The notes: a model not told the origin generated them from the letters alone. A stretch of DNA of 38,598 nucleotides from Prevotellaceae bacterium UBA4359 (GCA_002393555.1 DGSP01000017.1:1-38598), one strand, 5' to 3'; shown: positions 8,636 to 16,726, counted from the stretch's first letter. Numbers and translations: made by a program.

Positions 8636-10057
8636 ATGATGCAACAGGATAACAGAACTAAGGAACTGGGCACGAAACCTATTGGCGAACTGCTGATGAA
8701 GTATGCCGTGCCGGCCGTGGTGGCCATGACGGCCTCGTCGCTTTACAACATGGTCGATCGCATTTTCATTGGGCACATTCCCGATGTGGGCACGCTGTCG
8801 TTGGGCGGTCTGGCGGTCACCTTCCCCGTGATGAACCTGAGTGCTGCCTTCGGTGCGATGGTGGGAGTGGGCAGTTCGACCATGATGTCCATCAAACTGG
8901 GACAAAAAGACTATGAGACTGCCGAGCGGGTGCTGGGCAATCTGGTGTCGCTCAATGTCATCATCGGCATCGTGGTGGGAGTGCTCGGATTGGTGTTTAT
9001 TGACCCGTTGCTGCTCTTCTTCGGAGCCTCGGAGAACACGCTGCAATATGCGCACGATTACATGGAGGTGATTCTTTATGGCAATGTGGTGACCCACCTC
9101 TACCTCGGACTGAACAGTGCCCTGCGCAGTACGGGACATCCGCATGTGGCAATGAGTGCCACGATTGCCACCGTCATCATCAACGCCATTCTTGATCCGC
9201 TGTTCATCTTTACCTTTGGCATGGGCATCAGAGGAGCCGCATACGCCACCATTCTGGCACAGGTCATCGCACTGGTCTATGTGATAGTCATTCTCTCTAA
9301 CAAGAGAGACTTAATCCATTTGCATTCAGGAATCTACGGACTCCGCAAGCGCATCGTGAAGAGCATCCTCGGCATTGGCCTCTCCCCTTTCTGCATGCAG
9401 TTGTGCGCCTGTCTGGTGGTCATCCTCATCAACAAGGGACTGACCCGTCATGGGGGCGACCTGGCCATTGCGGCATACGGCATCGTGAACGGCATCACGT
9501 TCCTCTTCGTCATGGTGGTGATGGGTATCTGTCAGGGCATGCAACCCATCGCCGGTTTCAACTTTGGGGCGCAGCAGCCGGGGCGGGTGGATGAGGTGCT
9601 GCGCAAGGCCATCATCCTCGCCACCATCGTCATGTGCTGCTCCTTCATCTTGTGCGAGTTCCTGCCCCACTACCCCGTGGCCCTCTTCACCCACGACCCA
9701 GCACTGGCCGACCTCGCTGTGTCGGGCATGAAAATCATCGTGGTCATGTCACCCATTGTGGGCTTTCAGATTGTGGTGGGCAACTTCTTCCAGAGCATTG
9801 GCATGGCTAAAAAGAGCATATTCCTCTCGGTGAGCCGCCAACTGGTGTTCCTCGTGCCTTTCCTGCTCATCTTCCCCGAACTGTGGGGCACCAACGGTGT
9901 GTGGATTAGCATTGCCACTGCCGACGGCATAGCCACCATCACCTCTGCCCTGATGCTGTGGCACTTCTACCGTAACCGCGCATCGCAGCATGTACCCAGC
10001 ATCCGCAAGGAGAGTACGCTGCGGCGCACTTTCTTCCACAACAGAGTAACTCCATAA
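8636..10057 (+). CDS. MATE family multidrug/cation efflux transporter
   Basis: This inner-membrane protein of about 473 aa has 12 predicted helices in two halves. It probably exports organic cations or drugs with a Na+ or H+ gradient. Family marks include the N-terminal LLMKYAVPAVVAM then LYNMVDRIFIGH, and in the second half GICQGMQPIAGFNFGAQ, typical of NorM/DinF-like proteins. The open frame extends upstream to 8480, but that part lies over the promoter region, so ATG 8636 (or the next codon, 8639) is preferred; the -7 box at 8596 supports this. truA follows after 47 bp and may be cotranscribed. The substrate cannot be told from sequence. Confidence 0.9.
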   Translation: MMQQDNRTKELGTKPIGELLMKYAVPAVVAMTASSLYNMVDRIFIGHIPDVGTLSLGGLAVTFPVMNLSAAFGAMVGVGSSTMMSIKLGQKDYETAERVLGNLVSLNVIIGIVVGVLGLVFIDPLLLFFGASENTLQYAHDYMEVILYGNVVTHLYLGLNSALRSTGHPHVAMSATIATVIINAILDPLFIFTFGMGIRGAAYATILAQVIALVYVIVILSNKRDLIHLHSGIYGLRKRIVKSILGIGLSPFCMQLCACLVVILINKGLTRHGGDLAIAAYGIVNGITFLFVMVVMGICQGMQPIAGFNFGAQQPGRVDEVLRKAIILATIVMCCSFILCEFLPHYPVALFTHDPALADLAVSGMKIIVVMSPIVGFQIVVGNFFQSIGMAKKSIFLSVSRQLVFLVPFLLIFPELWGTNGVWISIATADGIATITSALMLWHFYRNRASQHVPSIRKESTLRRTFFHNRVTP

Positions 10058-10104
10058 CTTAACCTTAACCCAGACTTTAATCCTAACTCAGACTCTTAGT
10101 TGCC

Positions 10105-10860
10105 ATGCGCTACTTCATCTATCTCTCTTACGATGGTACACGCTATCACGGTTGGCAGATTCAGCCCAACGGTATCAGTGTGCAGGAGGTGCTCGGCAAG
10201 GCACTCTCCACCCTACTGCGTCAGCCCATCGAGGTGACGGGAGCAGGACGGACAGACGCTGGAGTGAACGCCAGTTTGATGGTGGCACACTTCGACACGA
10301 AAGCCCCCCTTGATTCGCCCAGCGCGTGGGCTGGCCGCCTCAACAAGTTCCTGCCTTCCGACATCGCCATCCACAAGATTGTGCCTGTGAAGTCCGATGC
10401 TCATGCACGGTTCTCTGCCACCTCGCGCACGTATCATTATTATATCACTACAGAGAAGTCACCCTTCGAGCACTATGCCTACCGCTTCTCGCAACCCCTC
10501 GACTTCGACCTGATGAATGAGGCGGCTCAGACGCTCTTCGACTACATCGACTTCACCTCCTTTTCCAAACTCCACACCGACGTGAAGACGAACAACTGCC
10601 GCATCATGGCAGCCGAATGGACACGGGTTTCTCCTTTCAAGTGGCAGTTCACCATCACCGCCGACCGTTTCCTCCGCAACATGGTACGTGCCATCGTCGG
10701 CACCCTCCTCGATGTGGGACGTGGCGTGCTCACCATCCAGCAGTTCCGTGAAATCATCGAGAAGAAAGACCGTTGCTCCGCAGGAATGTCTGTGCCCAGC
10801 AACGCGCTGTTCCTGGCTGACGTGACGTATCCCGACGATATTTTTATTGAACATAAATGA
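10105..10860 (+). CDS. truA: tRNA pseudouridine(38-40) synthase TruA
   Basis: This 251-aa cytoplasmic enzyme converts uridine to pseudouridine at positions 38-40 of the tRNA anticodon arm. It starts MRYFIYLSYDGTRYHGWQ, a typical TruA N-terminus. The catalytic Asp is Asp51 in GAGRTDAGV, and the family motif FLRNMVRAIVGTLLDVGRG is present near residue 195. The length is normal. The last codons overlap the palindromic half-element at 10852-10893, whose arm extends into the coding end. Confidence 0.96.
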   Translation: MRYFIYLSYDGTRYHGWQIQPNGISVQEVLGKALSTLLRQPIEVTGAGRTDAGVNASLMVAHFDTKAPLDSPSAWAGRLNKFLPSDIAIHKIVPVKSDAHARFSATSRTYHYYITTEKSPFEHYAYRFSQPLDFDLMNEAAQTLFDYIDFTSFSKLHTDVKTNNCRIMAAEWTRVSPFKWQFTITADRFLRNMVRAIVGTLLDVGRGVLTIQQFREIIEKKDRCSAGMSVPSNALFLADVTYPDDIFIEHK

Positions 10861-10893
10861 CCATATAATGCCCACGAATTTATCATAAATTTA
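10852..10893. repeat. Palindromic repeat family, single arm (left of GxxExxY gene)
   Basis: On the minus strand this reads ATTTATGATAAATTCGTGG, then GCATTATATGGTCATTTATG. It matches the arms of the full elements at 11371-11480 and 15850-15942 (consensus ATTCATGAA, ATTCGTGG, CATTACATGG, CATT). Only one arm is present, and it overlaps the truA stop codon. Confidence 0.65.
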
Positions 10894-10894
10894 G

Positions 10895-11359
10895 ATGAAG
10901 ATGAATCCAAAGGAGTACAAAGATATTGTGTATCAGATTATTGGAGCGGCAATGAAAGTACATAGCGAGTTGAACTGGGGACTATTGGAACCCATTTATA
11001 ATGAGGCTATGCATTTGGAACTGCTCGACCGAGGCATTGAGAACAAGACAGAACAACCTCTACCCTGTTACTACAAACATCATTTGATGGAAAAGCACTA
11101 CCAAATGGATATGGTGGTAGATGATGTCATTGTGGAATTTAAGTCAACCAATAAACTCATATCAGCCCATCGTGCTCAACTTTTCAACTATCTGCGTTTG
11201 ACGAAGAAGCCCATTGGGTTACTCATCAATTTTGGCTCTCAACGATTACAAGGCGAACGCTATGCCTACATTAAAGAAACCAACAACTGCGTTCTCCTCG
11301 ACAAAGACATGAACATCGTCTATTCAACTCCTAACGATTGGGATGAAGATGAAGAATAA
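10895..11359 (+). CDS. GxxExxY protein (PD-(D/E)XK nuclease-like)
   Basis: This 154-aa protein carries the name-giving G29-x-x-E32-x-x-Y35 (GLLEPIY). It also has the core of a PD-(D/E)XK nuclease fold: Asp72 (QMDMVVDD), then Glu81-x-Lys83 in VEFKS. The family is widespread and its biological role is not established. The gene lies 34 bp after truA and is bracketed by the palindromic repeats at 10852-10893 and 11371-11480, an arrangement that suggests a link between protein and repeat. There is no signal peptide. It could be a mobile passenger, a repeat-processing enzyme or a housekeeping nuclease; the sequence does not decide. Confidence 0.85.
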   Translation: MKMNPKEYKDIVYQIIGAAMKVHSELNWGLLEPIYNEAMHLELLDRGIENKTEQPLPCYYKHHLMEKHYQMDMVVDDVIVEFKSTNKLISAHRAQLFNYLRLTKKPIGLLINFGSQRLQGERYAYIKETNNCVLLDKDMNIVYSTPNDWDEDEE

Positions 11360-11370
11360 TACACAAATAG

Positions 11371-11480
11371 ACATTCATGAACATTCGTGGGCATTACATG
11401 GACATTATATGTTAAAAAGAAAAATAGTTCCTGTTTTTTACACGAATGCCCATGTAATGTCCACGAATGTTCATGAATAA
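11371..11480. repeat. Palindromic repeat family, full element (right of GxxExxY gene)
   Basis: The left arm, 11373 to about 11405, begins ATTCATGAACATTCGTGG. The right arm, 11441-11479, is its reverse complement over more than 30 bp with only G/A differences. The loop is about 40 bp of A/T-rich sequence. Within each arm, units with ATTCGTGG and CATTACATGG alternate. It fills the space between the GxxExxY gene and the EamA gene and contains no ORF. Confidence 0.85.
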
Positions 11481-11505
11481 TAACATGTAAAAAGCAATTC
11501 CATTT

Positions 11506-12426
11506 ATGTGGCTCATATTAGCATTCCTTTCCGCCACCCTCCTCGGCTTCTACGACGTCTTCAAGAAGAAGTCGCTCAGGGAGAATGCGGTCATTCCGGT
11601 GCTGACCCTCAACACCCTGTTCTCCTCGCTTATCTTCCTGCCGTTCATCATCCTCTCGGCAAAGGGATACATCCCCGAAGACAGCCTCTTCTACACTCAT
11701 CAGTACGGGTGGGCAGAACATAAATACATCCTGCTCAAGTCGCTCATCGTGCTCAGCAGTTGGCTCTTCGCCTACTTCGGGTTGAAACATCTGCCCATTA
11801 CCATCGTTGGCCCCATCAATGCCACTCGCCCCATCTGGGTGCTCGTCGGCGGCATCACGCTCTTTGGCGAACGGCTGAATGTGTGGCAATGGGTGGGTGT
11901 CATCATCGCCATGATAGGACTCTGGATGCTCTCGCGCTCCAGCAAGAAGGAAGGTATCGACTTCAAGCACAACAAATGGATTGTCTTCGTGGTGCTCGCC
12001 AATGTGCTGGGCGCCATCAGCGGACTCTACGACAAGTTCCTGATGGCATCGCCCGAAAACGGTGGTGTGGGACTGGACAAACTCGCCGTGCAGTCGTGGT
12101 ACACCTTCTACCAGTTCTTCATGATGCTTGCCATGCTCTTTCTCCTGTGGTTTCCACTCCGCAAGGAGACGACCCCCTTCCGTTGGGACTGGTGCATCAT
12201 TCTCATCTCCGTGTTCCTCTCTGCTGCCGACTTTGCCTATTTCTATGCCCTCGGCCTCGACGGAGCCATGATTTCTATCGTCTCCATGGTGCGGCGCGGC
12301 TCCGTGCTGGTCAGTTTCCTCTTCGGTGCCATGGTGTTCCACGAGAAGAACCTCAAGTCGAAGGTGGTGGACCTCCTCTTGGTGCTGCTCTCCATGCTCT
12401 TCCTCTTCATGAGCAGTTATTCATAA
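11506..12426 (+). CDS. EamA (DMT) family transporter
   Basis: This 306-aa inner-membrane protein has ten predicted helices in two EamA repeats, as in drug/metabolite transporters. The first repeat ends around IVGPINATRPIWVLVGG and ITLFGERLNVWQWVGV; the second ends SVLVSFLFGAMVFHEKNL and a final hydrophobic helix. The substrate is unknown. Translation starts with Met-Trp directly into the first helix. The last 75 bp of the gene recur, degraded, at 15754-15823. A strong hairpin follows at 12468. Confidence 0.88.
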   Translation: MWLILAFLSATLLGFYDVFKKKSLRENAVIPVLTLNTLFSSLIFLPFIILSAKGYIPEDSLFYTHQYGWAEHKYILLKSLIVLSSWLFAYFGLKHLPITIVGPINATRPIWVLVGGITLFGERLNVWQWVGVIIAMIGLWMLSRSSKKEGIDFKHNKWIVFVVLANVLGAISGLYDKFLMASPENGGVGLDKLAVQSWYTFYQFFMMLAMLFLLWFPLRKETTPFRWDWCIILISVFLSAADFAYFYALGLDGAMISIVSMVRRGSVLVSFLFGAMVFHEKNLKSKVVDLLLVLLSMLFLFMSSYS

Positions 12427-12467
12427 CCCTAAAAAACTTCTTTCAACACCTTTTTTATCATTCTATT

Positions 12468-12511
12468 AAAAACGAGAAAAATGCAACGCTCATGCATTTT
12501 TCTCGTTTTTT
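12468..12511. terminator. Intrinsic terminator after the EamA gene
   Basis: Eighteen-base arms (12468-12485 and 12493-12510) pair perfectly around a 7-nt loop and end in a run of T. Because the A and T runs are symmetric it could act in both directions. It insulates the EamA gene from the sigma factor operon, whose -7 box begins only 6 bp later. Confidence 0.85.
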
Positions 12512-12516
12512 CAGTT

Positions 12517-12524
12517 TACCTTTG
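12517..12524 (+). promoter_or_regulatory. -7 box of the sigma factor operon
   Basis: TACCTTTG matches TAnnTTTG and lies 45 bp before the ATG at 12569. No good -33 TTTG is visible; the terminator arm occupies that place. Confidence 0.55.
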
Positions 12525-12568
12525 TGGCAGTTTTACGTCTTTCAGATAGAGACGCACAAAAGATAGCG

Positions 12569-13066
12569 ATGACAACTTTTGAACAAATTGCAATCAACAT
12601 ACGCCCAAGGCTGCTGGAACTGTGTGAGCGTTTCCTTACCATGAGGCAATTGCCTGAAGAGGCAGAGGACATGGTGCAGGAAACTCTCTTTCGACTCTGG
12701 CAGATGCACGAGCGACTGGACGATTATGCCAGTCCCGAAGCCCTTGCCGTCACCATCGCCAAAAACGTGTGCATCGACCTGCTGCGCCGACAACAAGTGC
12801 CGACCAATACCTTGCACGATGCCGATGTGGCTGACAGCCGAGCGGCTGACCAAGACCTTCTCAGCCACGACATGCATCAGCAGATTGAAGAGGCACTCAA
12901 CCGCTTGCCCGCCACTCAACGGCGAATGCTGACGATGCGGAGCGAGGGAATGACCATAGACGAAATTTCAACCATTTGTAAAACAACCAAACAAAGCACC
13001 AAGACCATGATTTCTGCTGCACGGAGAACCATGGCGGAACTGCTCAAGAAAGGAGGACTAAGATGA
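12569..13066 (+). CDS. ECF-type RNA polymerase sigma factor
   Basis: This 165-aa sigma-70 family protein has region 2 (roughly residues 10-75, with EDMVQETLFRLWQ and VTIAKNVCIDLLRR) and region 4 (about 100-160, with LPATQRRMLTMRSEGMTIDE then an HTH ending in TKTMISAARRTM). It would redirect RNA polymerase to a small regulon. An in-frame ATG at 12524 exists, but it overlaps the -7 box, so 12569 (MTTFEQ) is preferred. Its stop codon overlaps the start of the next gene by 4 bp, which is usual for sigma/anti-sigma pairs. Confidence 0.9.
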   Translation: MTTFEQIAINIRPRLLELCERFLTMRQLPEEAEDMVQETLFRLWQMHERLDDYASPEALAVTIAKNVCIDLLRRQQVPTNTLHDADVADSRAADQDLLSHDMHQQIEEALNRLPATQRRMLTMRSEGMTIDEISTICKTTKQSTKTMISAARRTMAELLKKGGLR

Positions 13067-13698
13067 AAGACCTGAACGACAAGGCACTGCGCCAACAATT
13101 CATCGAGCGTTATCTCAATGCCGACACAACGACGGAAGAGGAGGCTGCTCTTGCCGACTTCTACCGACAGAGCCACGAAGTCCTTTCTGCTGAAGAGGAG
13201 ATTGTCCGCCAACTGGTGCTTGCCTCAACTCAGTTCAACAGCGAGTTCACTCTGTCTGACGAGAAGGTGGAAGAGTTTGACCGCATCATGGCAAGCCACC
13301 CTACGAAGAAACGCCGCATCGTCTTGTGGCCCTGGTTGGCAGCCGCCTGTGTGGCAGCCATCCTCGCCATCATCTTGGCACCACCAAGAAGTGGAGGGGA
13401 CAGCCACGCGACAAGTCCGACAGCACAAATCCATCGACAGAAGCAGGAACAGAAACAAACCTTTCCGAAAACAGACACTTCGGAGGTGATGCCCAAGACG
13501 TTTCTTGCCAACCGCCCCTCATCCCAAGTTTTCCATTCTTCAACAGAGGAAGAACTTGAACAGAACGACTTGTTTTCGGTGGATAGTGTCTTCGGAGTGG
13601 AATCGCACCCCGACCCGCTGGCTGAATACACCGCACTGAACGAGAAACTGAAACAAGAGTGCGATGCCGTATTTGAAATAATAGAGAATCAACGTTAA
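13063..13698 (+). CDS. Putative anti-sigma factor, single-pass membrane protein
   Basis: This 211-aa protein has an acidic, helical N-terminal part (about residues 1-85), one transmembrane helix (about 87-107, WPWLAAACVAAILAIILA) and a polar, probably periplasmic tail rich in Gln, Lys, Ser and Glu. Topology and the 4-bp overlap with the ECF sigma gene fit an anti-sigma factor that holds sigma at the inner membrane. No zinc anti-sigma motif (HxxxCxxC) is visible, so the call rests on context. Confidence 0.6.
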   Translation: MKDLNDKALRQQFIERYLNADTTTEEEAALADFYRQSHEVLSAEEEIVRQLVLASTQFNSEFTLSDEKVEEFDRIMASHPTKKRRIVLWPWLAAACVAAILAIILAPPRSGGDSHATSPTAQIHRQKQEQKQTFPKTDTSEVMPKTFLANRPSSQVFHSSTEEELEQNDLFSVDSVFGVESHPDPLAEYTALNEKLKQECDAVFEIIENQR

Positions 13699-13714
13699 AA
13701 ACAACAGAAAAACA

Positions 13715-15586
13715 ATGAAACACCACATATTCATGCTGGCGATGATGCTACAAGCCATCGCCATCCACGCACAAAACGAGCACAGCATCCAGCAACTGAT
13801 GGACTATCTGGAGCAGCACCATCCCGAGGAAATCGGCTATTCACTCGGACGCACAAACGAAAGAATCTATGAGGAACGAAGTTGGAAGAAATGCTACGAC
13901 ATCAGAAAAGACCGACCCATCGTCCGCTACCAACTGCAACTGCTGAAGGACACCGTGATGCAGCACTTCCTCGATGCCTCCAGCCATGCCGTTGCCTGCC
14001 ACCACCAGCAGACACCCAAAGGCACAGAAGACGAAATCCATTATGCTCTGGCGCTGGAGAGATATTCCGGCGAAAAACCTCTCTACACTTACGACAGTTA
14101 TCATAACCATGCCTTGGAAAGTGCCACCTTTCATTATCGCCCAGACAGAGACCAATGCAACCTTTCCGTAGAATACACTAAAAATATAGAACAGAAAAGC
14201 AACGGGCAAGTGCTTGACTACCGCCCACTCATCCCTTTCATTGCCCAAATGACAGAGGCGGCTGGTGGCGAGAAGCACCGGGTTTCCTACCGCTACAACA
14301 CCCAAAAGGACGAATTATCTGACAATGCCATCCATGCCTATGTGCTGGAGCAGGACAAGAACGACATGGTCACCAAGTCGTTCAAAGGAGGCGACCGAGT
14401 GAATGTGGTGGAAGGTGGATGCAGCGGCACACTCTACATCATTCCTTCAGAAAAGGCGGATGCTGCCATCGCCGACCTCAACAGGGAGATTCTCCGCTAT
14501 CTGCGCAGCAACATGGACAAGGAGTTCAACTACGATTTCGTCAACCCCGCAGACAAAACTTTCGCCTATCTCAGGCTCAGCAGATGGGGCGACGACAACT
14601 CACCCCGAGCGTATGGACTCCTGTACGGCAAGAAGGATTACTTCGGTCGATACACCATCCTGTTTATCGACCAGGTCGATTCCACGTTCACCCTGCCCAA
14701 AGACTACGAAACCATGTTGATGTATGACCACGGCAAGATGGAGCGTGTGCCTGAGTATGAAAGACTGAAAGCCGAACATCCAACAACGGCTGAAGACTAT
14801 TACCACTACTTGTCCTTGCTGGAAAAGACCCGTCTGCAACTGGGCATAGAAGATTTAGGGTATCATGACAGAACCGAAATCATCGGTGGCGACACGCTCC
14901 GCCAAATCTTCACATGGCAGAAAGAAATCAGCAGAAACTCCATCGATGGCATCCGCAGCAGACTCATCAACGGGTCATTCAGCAACTTCCAGCATGTGGA
15001 ATCGCACACGGCACAAGGTGACACGATTGAACTGACTGCCTCAGACAGTCGTTACAACCGAGAGAAAATCATCTGCAAGATATATGGAAAAGGGGCACAA
15101 CACACACTCTTCGTGCAGCAAATCATCAGCATCGGCACAGGAAAAATACCCGTCCCCTACAACACCCAATGGGTGAACGACTTCATCCAGCAAATGAGGG
15201 AATCCACCTGCATCACCGAATATCCCGTCAACTACGAATACGGCAAGAAGTCCGACCTCTCCAGCATGGGAAAGGTGAGCGGAAAGTTATATATGCTGAC
15301 AGTAGATAGCCTGATGAGCCAAACGAACACATTCTTGAGGATGTGGCGCGAACAAGAGATGAAACATCCCAACCAGACATTCCATCTTGTGGAAGAGGTC
15401 AAAGACTCAATCCACCACATCCGCATCACCGACCGCATCCTTGCCCGTTTCAGTTCCCTCCACGGAGAGTTCCAGTTGCTCTGCATCGACCATGTGGAAG
15501 GCAAGTACCTCATCCCCGAGGAGTGGCACCGCATCACCGATTACCGATACGGAAAGAAGACCTATCTGAACAAAAAGAAAAAGTAA
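13715..15586 (+). CDS. Secreted protein of unknown function with internal repeat
   Basis: This 623-aa protein has a signal peptide (residues 1-19, ending AIHAQ). I do not recognise a named domain. Two related modules are visible. One runs from about residue 233 to 345 (SGTLYIIPSEKAD, then RYTILFIDQVDSTFTLPKDY). The other runs from about 514 to the end (SGKLYMLTVDSLM, then EFQLLCIDHVEGKYLIPEEW and YRYGKKTYL). It is the third gene of the sigma/anti-sigma operon, 16 bp behind, so it may be the sensed or controlled periplasmic partner. Only the export call is firm. Confidence 0.7.
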   Translation: MKHHIFMLAMMLQAIAIHAQNEHSIQQLMDYLEQHHPEEIGYSLGRTNERIYEERSWKKCYDIRKDRPIVRYQLQLLKDTVMQHFLDASSHAVACHHQQTPKGTEDEIHYALALERYSGEKPLYTYDSYHNHALESATFHYRPDRDQCNLSVEYTKNIEQKSNGQVLDYRPLIPFIAQMTEAAGGEKHRVSYRYNTQKDELSDNAIHAYVLEQDKNDMVTKSFKGGDRVNVVEGGCSGTLYIIPSEKADAAIADLNREILRYLRSNMDKEFNYDFVNPADKTFAYLRLSRWGDDNSPRAYGLLYGKKDYFGRYTILFIDQVDSTFTLPKDYETMLMYDHGKMERVPEYERLKAEHPTTAEDYYHYLSLLEKTRLQLGIEDLGYHDRTEIIGGDTLRQIFTWQKEISRNSIDGIRSRLINGSFSNFQHVESHTAQGDTIELTASDSRYNREKIICKIYGKGAQHTLFVQQIISIGTGKIPVPYNTQWVNDFIQQMRESTCITEYPVNYEYGKKSDLSSMGKVSGKLYMLTVDSLMSQTNTFLRMWREQEMKHPNQTFHLVEEVKDSIHHIRITDRILARFSSLHGEFQLLCIDHVEGKYLIPEEWHRITDYRYGKKTYLNKKKK

Positions 15587-15601
15587 AGAAAAACACGGAG
15601 A

Positions 15602-15751
15602 CTACCCATTCCCCCTAATCCACTCGCTGGGGGTGCAGTTCTCAAACTTCTTGAACGCAGCAAAAAACGTGGTTTTCTTGAAGCCACACATCTCACTCAG
15701 CGAGGCAGTGGAGATGCCCCGATAGCGGGCATCCCGCCGCCTACGCTTGAA
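15602..15751 (-). pseudogene. AraC-family regulator C-terminal remnant
   Basis: The minus-strand frame encodes the second HTH of an AraC regulator: SLSEMCGFKKTTFFAAFKKF followed by ENCTPSEW, as in the family signature CGF....FFxxFKKxxGxTPSEW. The N-terminal sensor domain and first HTH are missing. Read further upstream, the frame runs antisense into the copied EamA tail (15754-15823), so the open frame to 15802 is a chimera of two fragments. Probably non-functional. Confidence 0.7.
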
Positions 15752-15753
15752 GT

Positions 15754-15823
15754 CCTCAAGTCGAAGGTGGTGGATGCCGCTTTCCATGCTCTTCCTCTTC
15801 ATGGGGAGTTACCAATAAACCCA
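15754..15823 (+). pseudogene. Copied 3' end of the EamA transporter gene
   Basis: Positions 15754-15774 equal 12351-12371 over 21 bp, and 15783-15803 equal 12391-12411 over 21 bp. The copy lacks about 12 bp between these blocks and has a few changes before the stop. It is a fragment of a duplicated or rearranged EamA gene, joined directly to the AraC remnant in opposite orientation. Confidence 0.8.
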
Positions 15824-15849
15824 ATCGGCCATTAGAGTATTTGACATAA

Positions 15850-15942
15850 AATTCATGAAAAATTCGTGACTAATTCATGGTCATTCGTTTTTTACTTTGA
15901 ACACAAATTGCCATGAATTGGCCACGAATTATCCATGAATTT
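15850..15942. repeat. Palindromic repeat family, full element
   Basis: The left arm (15850-15886) reads AATTCATGAAAAATTCGTGA and onward to CATGGTCATTCG. The right arm (15902-15942) is its imperfect reverse complement, with ATCCATGAAT and GCCACGAATT. The loop is about 15 bp. It is the same family as 10852-10893 and 11371-11480, but here no GxxExxY gene is adjacent. Confidence 0.75.
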
Positions 15943-15997
15943 TTTTAATGTCTGGGATAAGAACGTCTTTTCCCCATCTCACCCCCACATCGAAATC

Positions 15998-16130
15998 GTA
16001 CAAATTGACCAACTGAAAATGTCGCAAAAACAGGTGTGAGTCACACCTATGGTATAGGTCTGAGTCACACCCCTACCACAGGTGTGACTCACACCGATTT
16101 TGTGGCAACGGGCGTGTACAAATTGACCAA
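15998..16130. repeat. Three 17-bp palindromes at 24-bp spacing between direct repeats
   Basis: AGGTGTGAGTCACACCT at 16032, AGGTCTGAGTCACACCC at 16056 and AGGTGTGACTCACACCG at 16080 start exactly 24 bp apart. The block lies between two perfect copies of GTACAAATTGACCAA (15998-16012 and 16116-16130). It lies upstream of the bspA-leader promoter at 16203. It could be a protein-binding array or an inserted repeat unit. Confidence 0.8.
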
Positions 16131-16202
16131 TCCGCATCCATCCGACACCCGACCATTCCGTGGCGTTTTCTTCCTATTTCAACCCACATTTTTTTGTTTT
16201 CT

Positions 16203-16234
16203 TTTGTACGTCTTAAAATAAATCCGTACCTTTG
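16203..16234 (+). promoter_or_regulatory. Canonical Bacteroidetes promoter of the bspA leader
   Basis: TTTG (16203-16206), 20 bp, then TACCTTTG (16227-16234): an exact match to TTTG-N19-21-TAnnTTTG. Transcription should start near 16241, about 485 nt before the bspA ATG. Confidence 0.85.
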
Positions 16235-16240
16235 CCACCG

Positions 16241-16667
16241 AGACGCGACGTGTGGCACCAAGGCAACAGCGTTTTTGCCGCCTCTCTCCCCACACCGAAG
16301 GAGCAGGGCCGAACACACAAGATGCGCTCTCCCCACGCTATGACACGAGCATGCCCGATGCACAGGACTTTGCACGTGTGAAGGGTGGGAACTTATGGAT
16401 AAAAAGGCGTTTACTCAAACGCTTTGTTCTTTGGCTATCCGGAACTTCGCAAACTCCAATCGTAAGACAAGAACAAGGCAATGGTAGATGCTCACGGGAT
16501 GTATCATCACCATCCAAATGATGTAAGGGTTTTTCTTTACCCTTGCATTGTTGTGGTATATATACATCTATAGCGTGGGTTCTGCATTGCTCGTTCTTTT
16601 TACGATGGGCAATGCGAAGGCCTCGGTTAGCGGGACGAGCGATGGGTCAGTTTCCCCGCTTTTTTTG
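16241..16667 (+). ncRNA. Long structured leader or small RNA upstream of bspA
   Basis: About 430 nt without a convincing ORF run from a strong promoter to an intrinsic terminator. Visible helices include: GGCAA/TTGCC (16262-16279); a GGCGTTT/AAACGC(T) hairpin near 16412-16435; TTGTTCTT/AAGAACAA (about 16432-16476, a perfect 8-bp stem closing a 40-nt domain); AAGGGT/ACCCTT (about 16525-16543); and GCATTGCTCGT with ACGA..GCAATGC (16584-16615). I do not recognise a known riboswitch, tmRNA, RNase P, 6S or SRP signature. It may be an attenuating leader of bspA or an independent RNA. Confidence 0.6.
16629..16667 (+). terminator. Terminator inside the bspA leader, with competing pairing
   Basis: AGCGGG (16629-16634) pairs with CCCGCT (16655-16660), followed by seven T. 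ACGAGC (16635-16640) in its left side is complementary to GCTCGT (16589-16594) of the preceding hairpin, so two exclusive folds are possible, as in transcription attenuators. The bspA ATG is 60 nt downstream. Confidence 0.65.
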
Positions 16668-16726
16668 TGCTCATACGTTAACTGCTGGATGGGAGACGCA
16701 GCATCTAAAAAAACATTCATCGCAGC

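Noticed and set aside
15602..15802. Intact 66-aa small regulator gene
   Set aside because: Its first codons are antisense to a copied EamA tail and the AraC part is only the last HTH.
16030..16100. CRISPR-like array
   Set aside because: Only three palindromic units at 24-bp spacing, spacers of 7 bp, no cas genes.
16241..16667. tmRNA, RNase P RNA, 6S RNA or SRP RNA
   Set aside because: None of the conserved sequence marks known to me for these RNAs was found.
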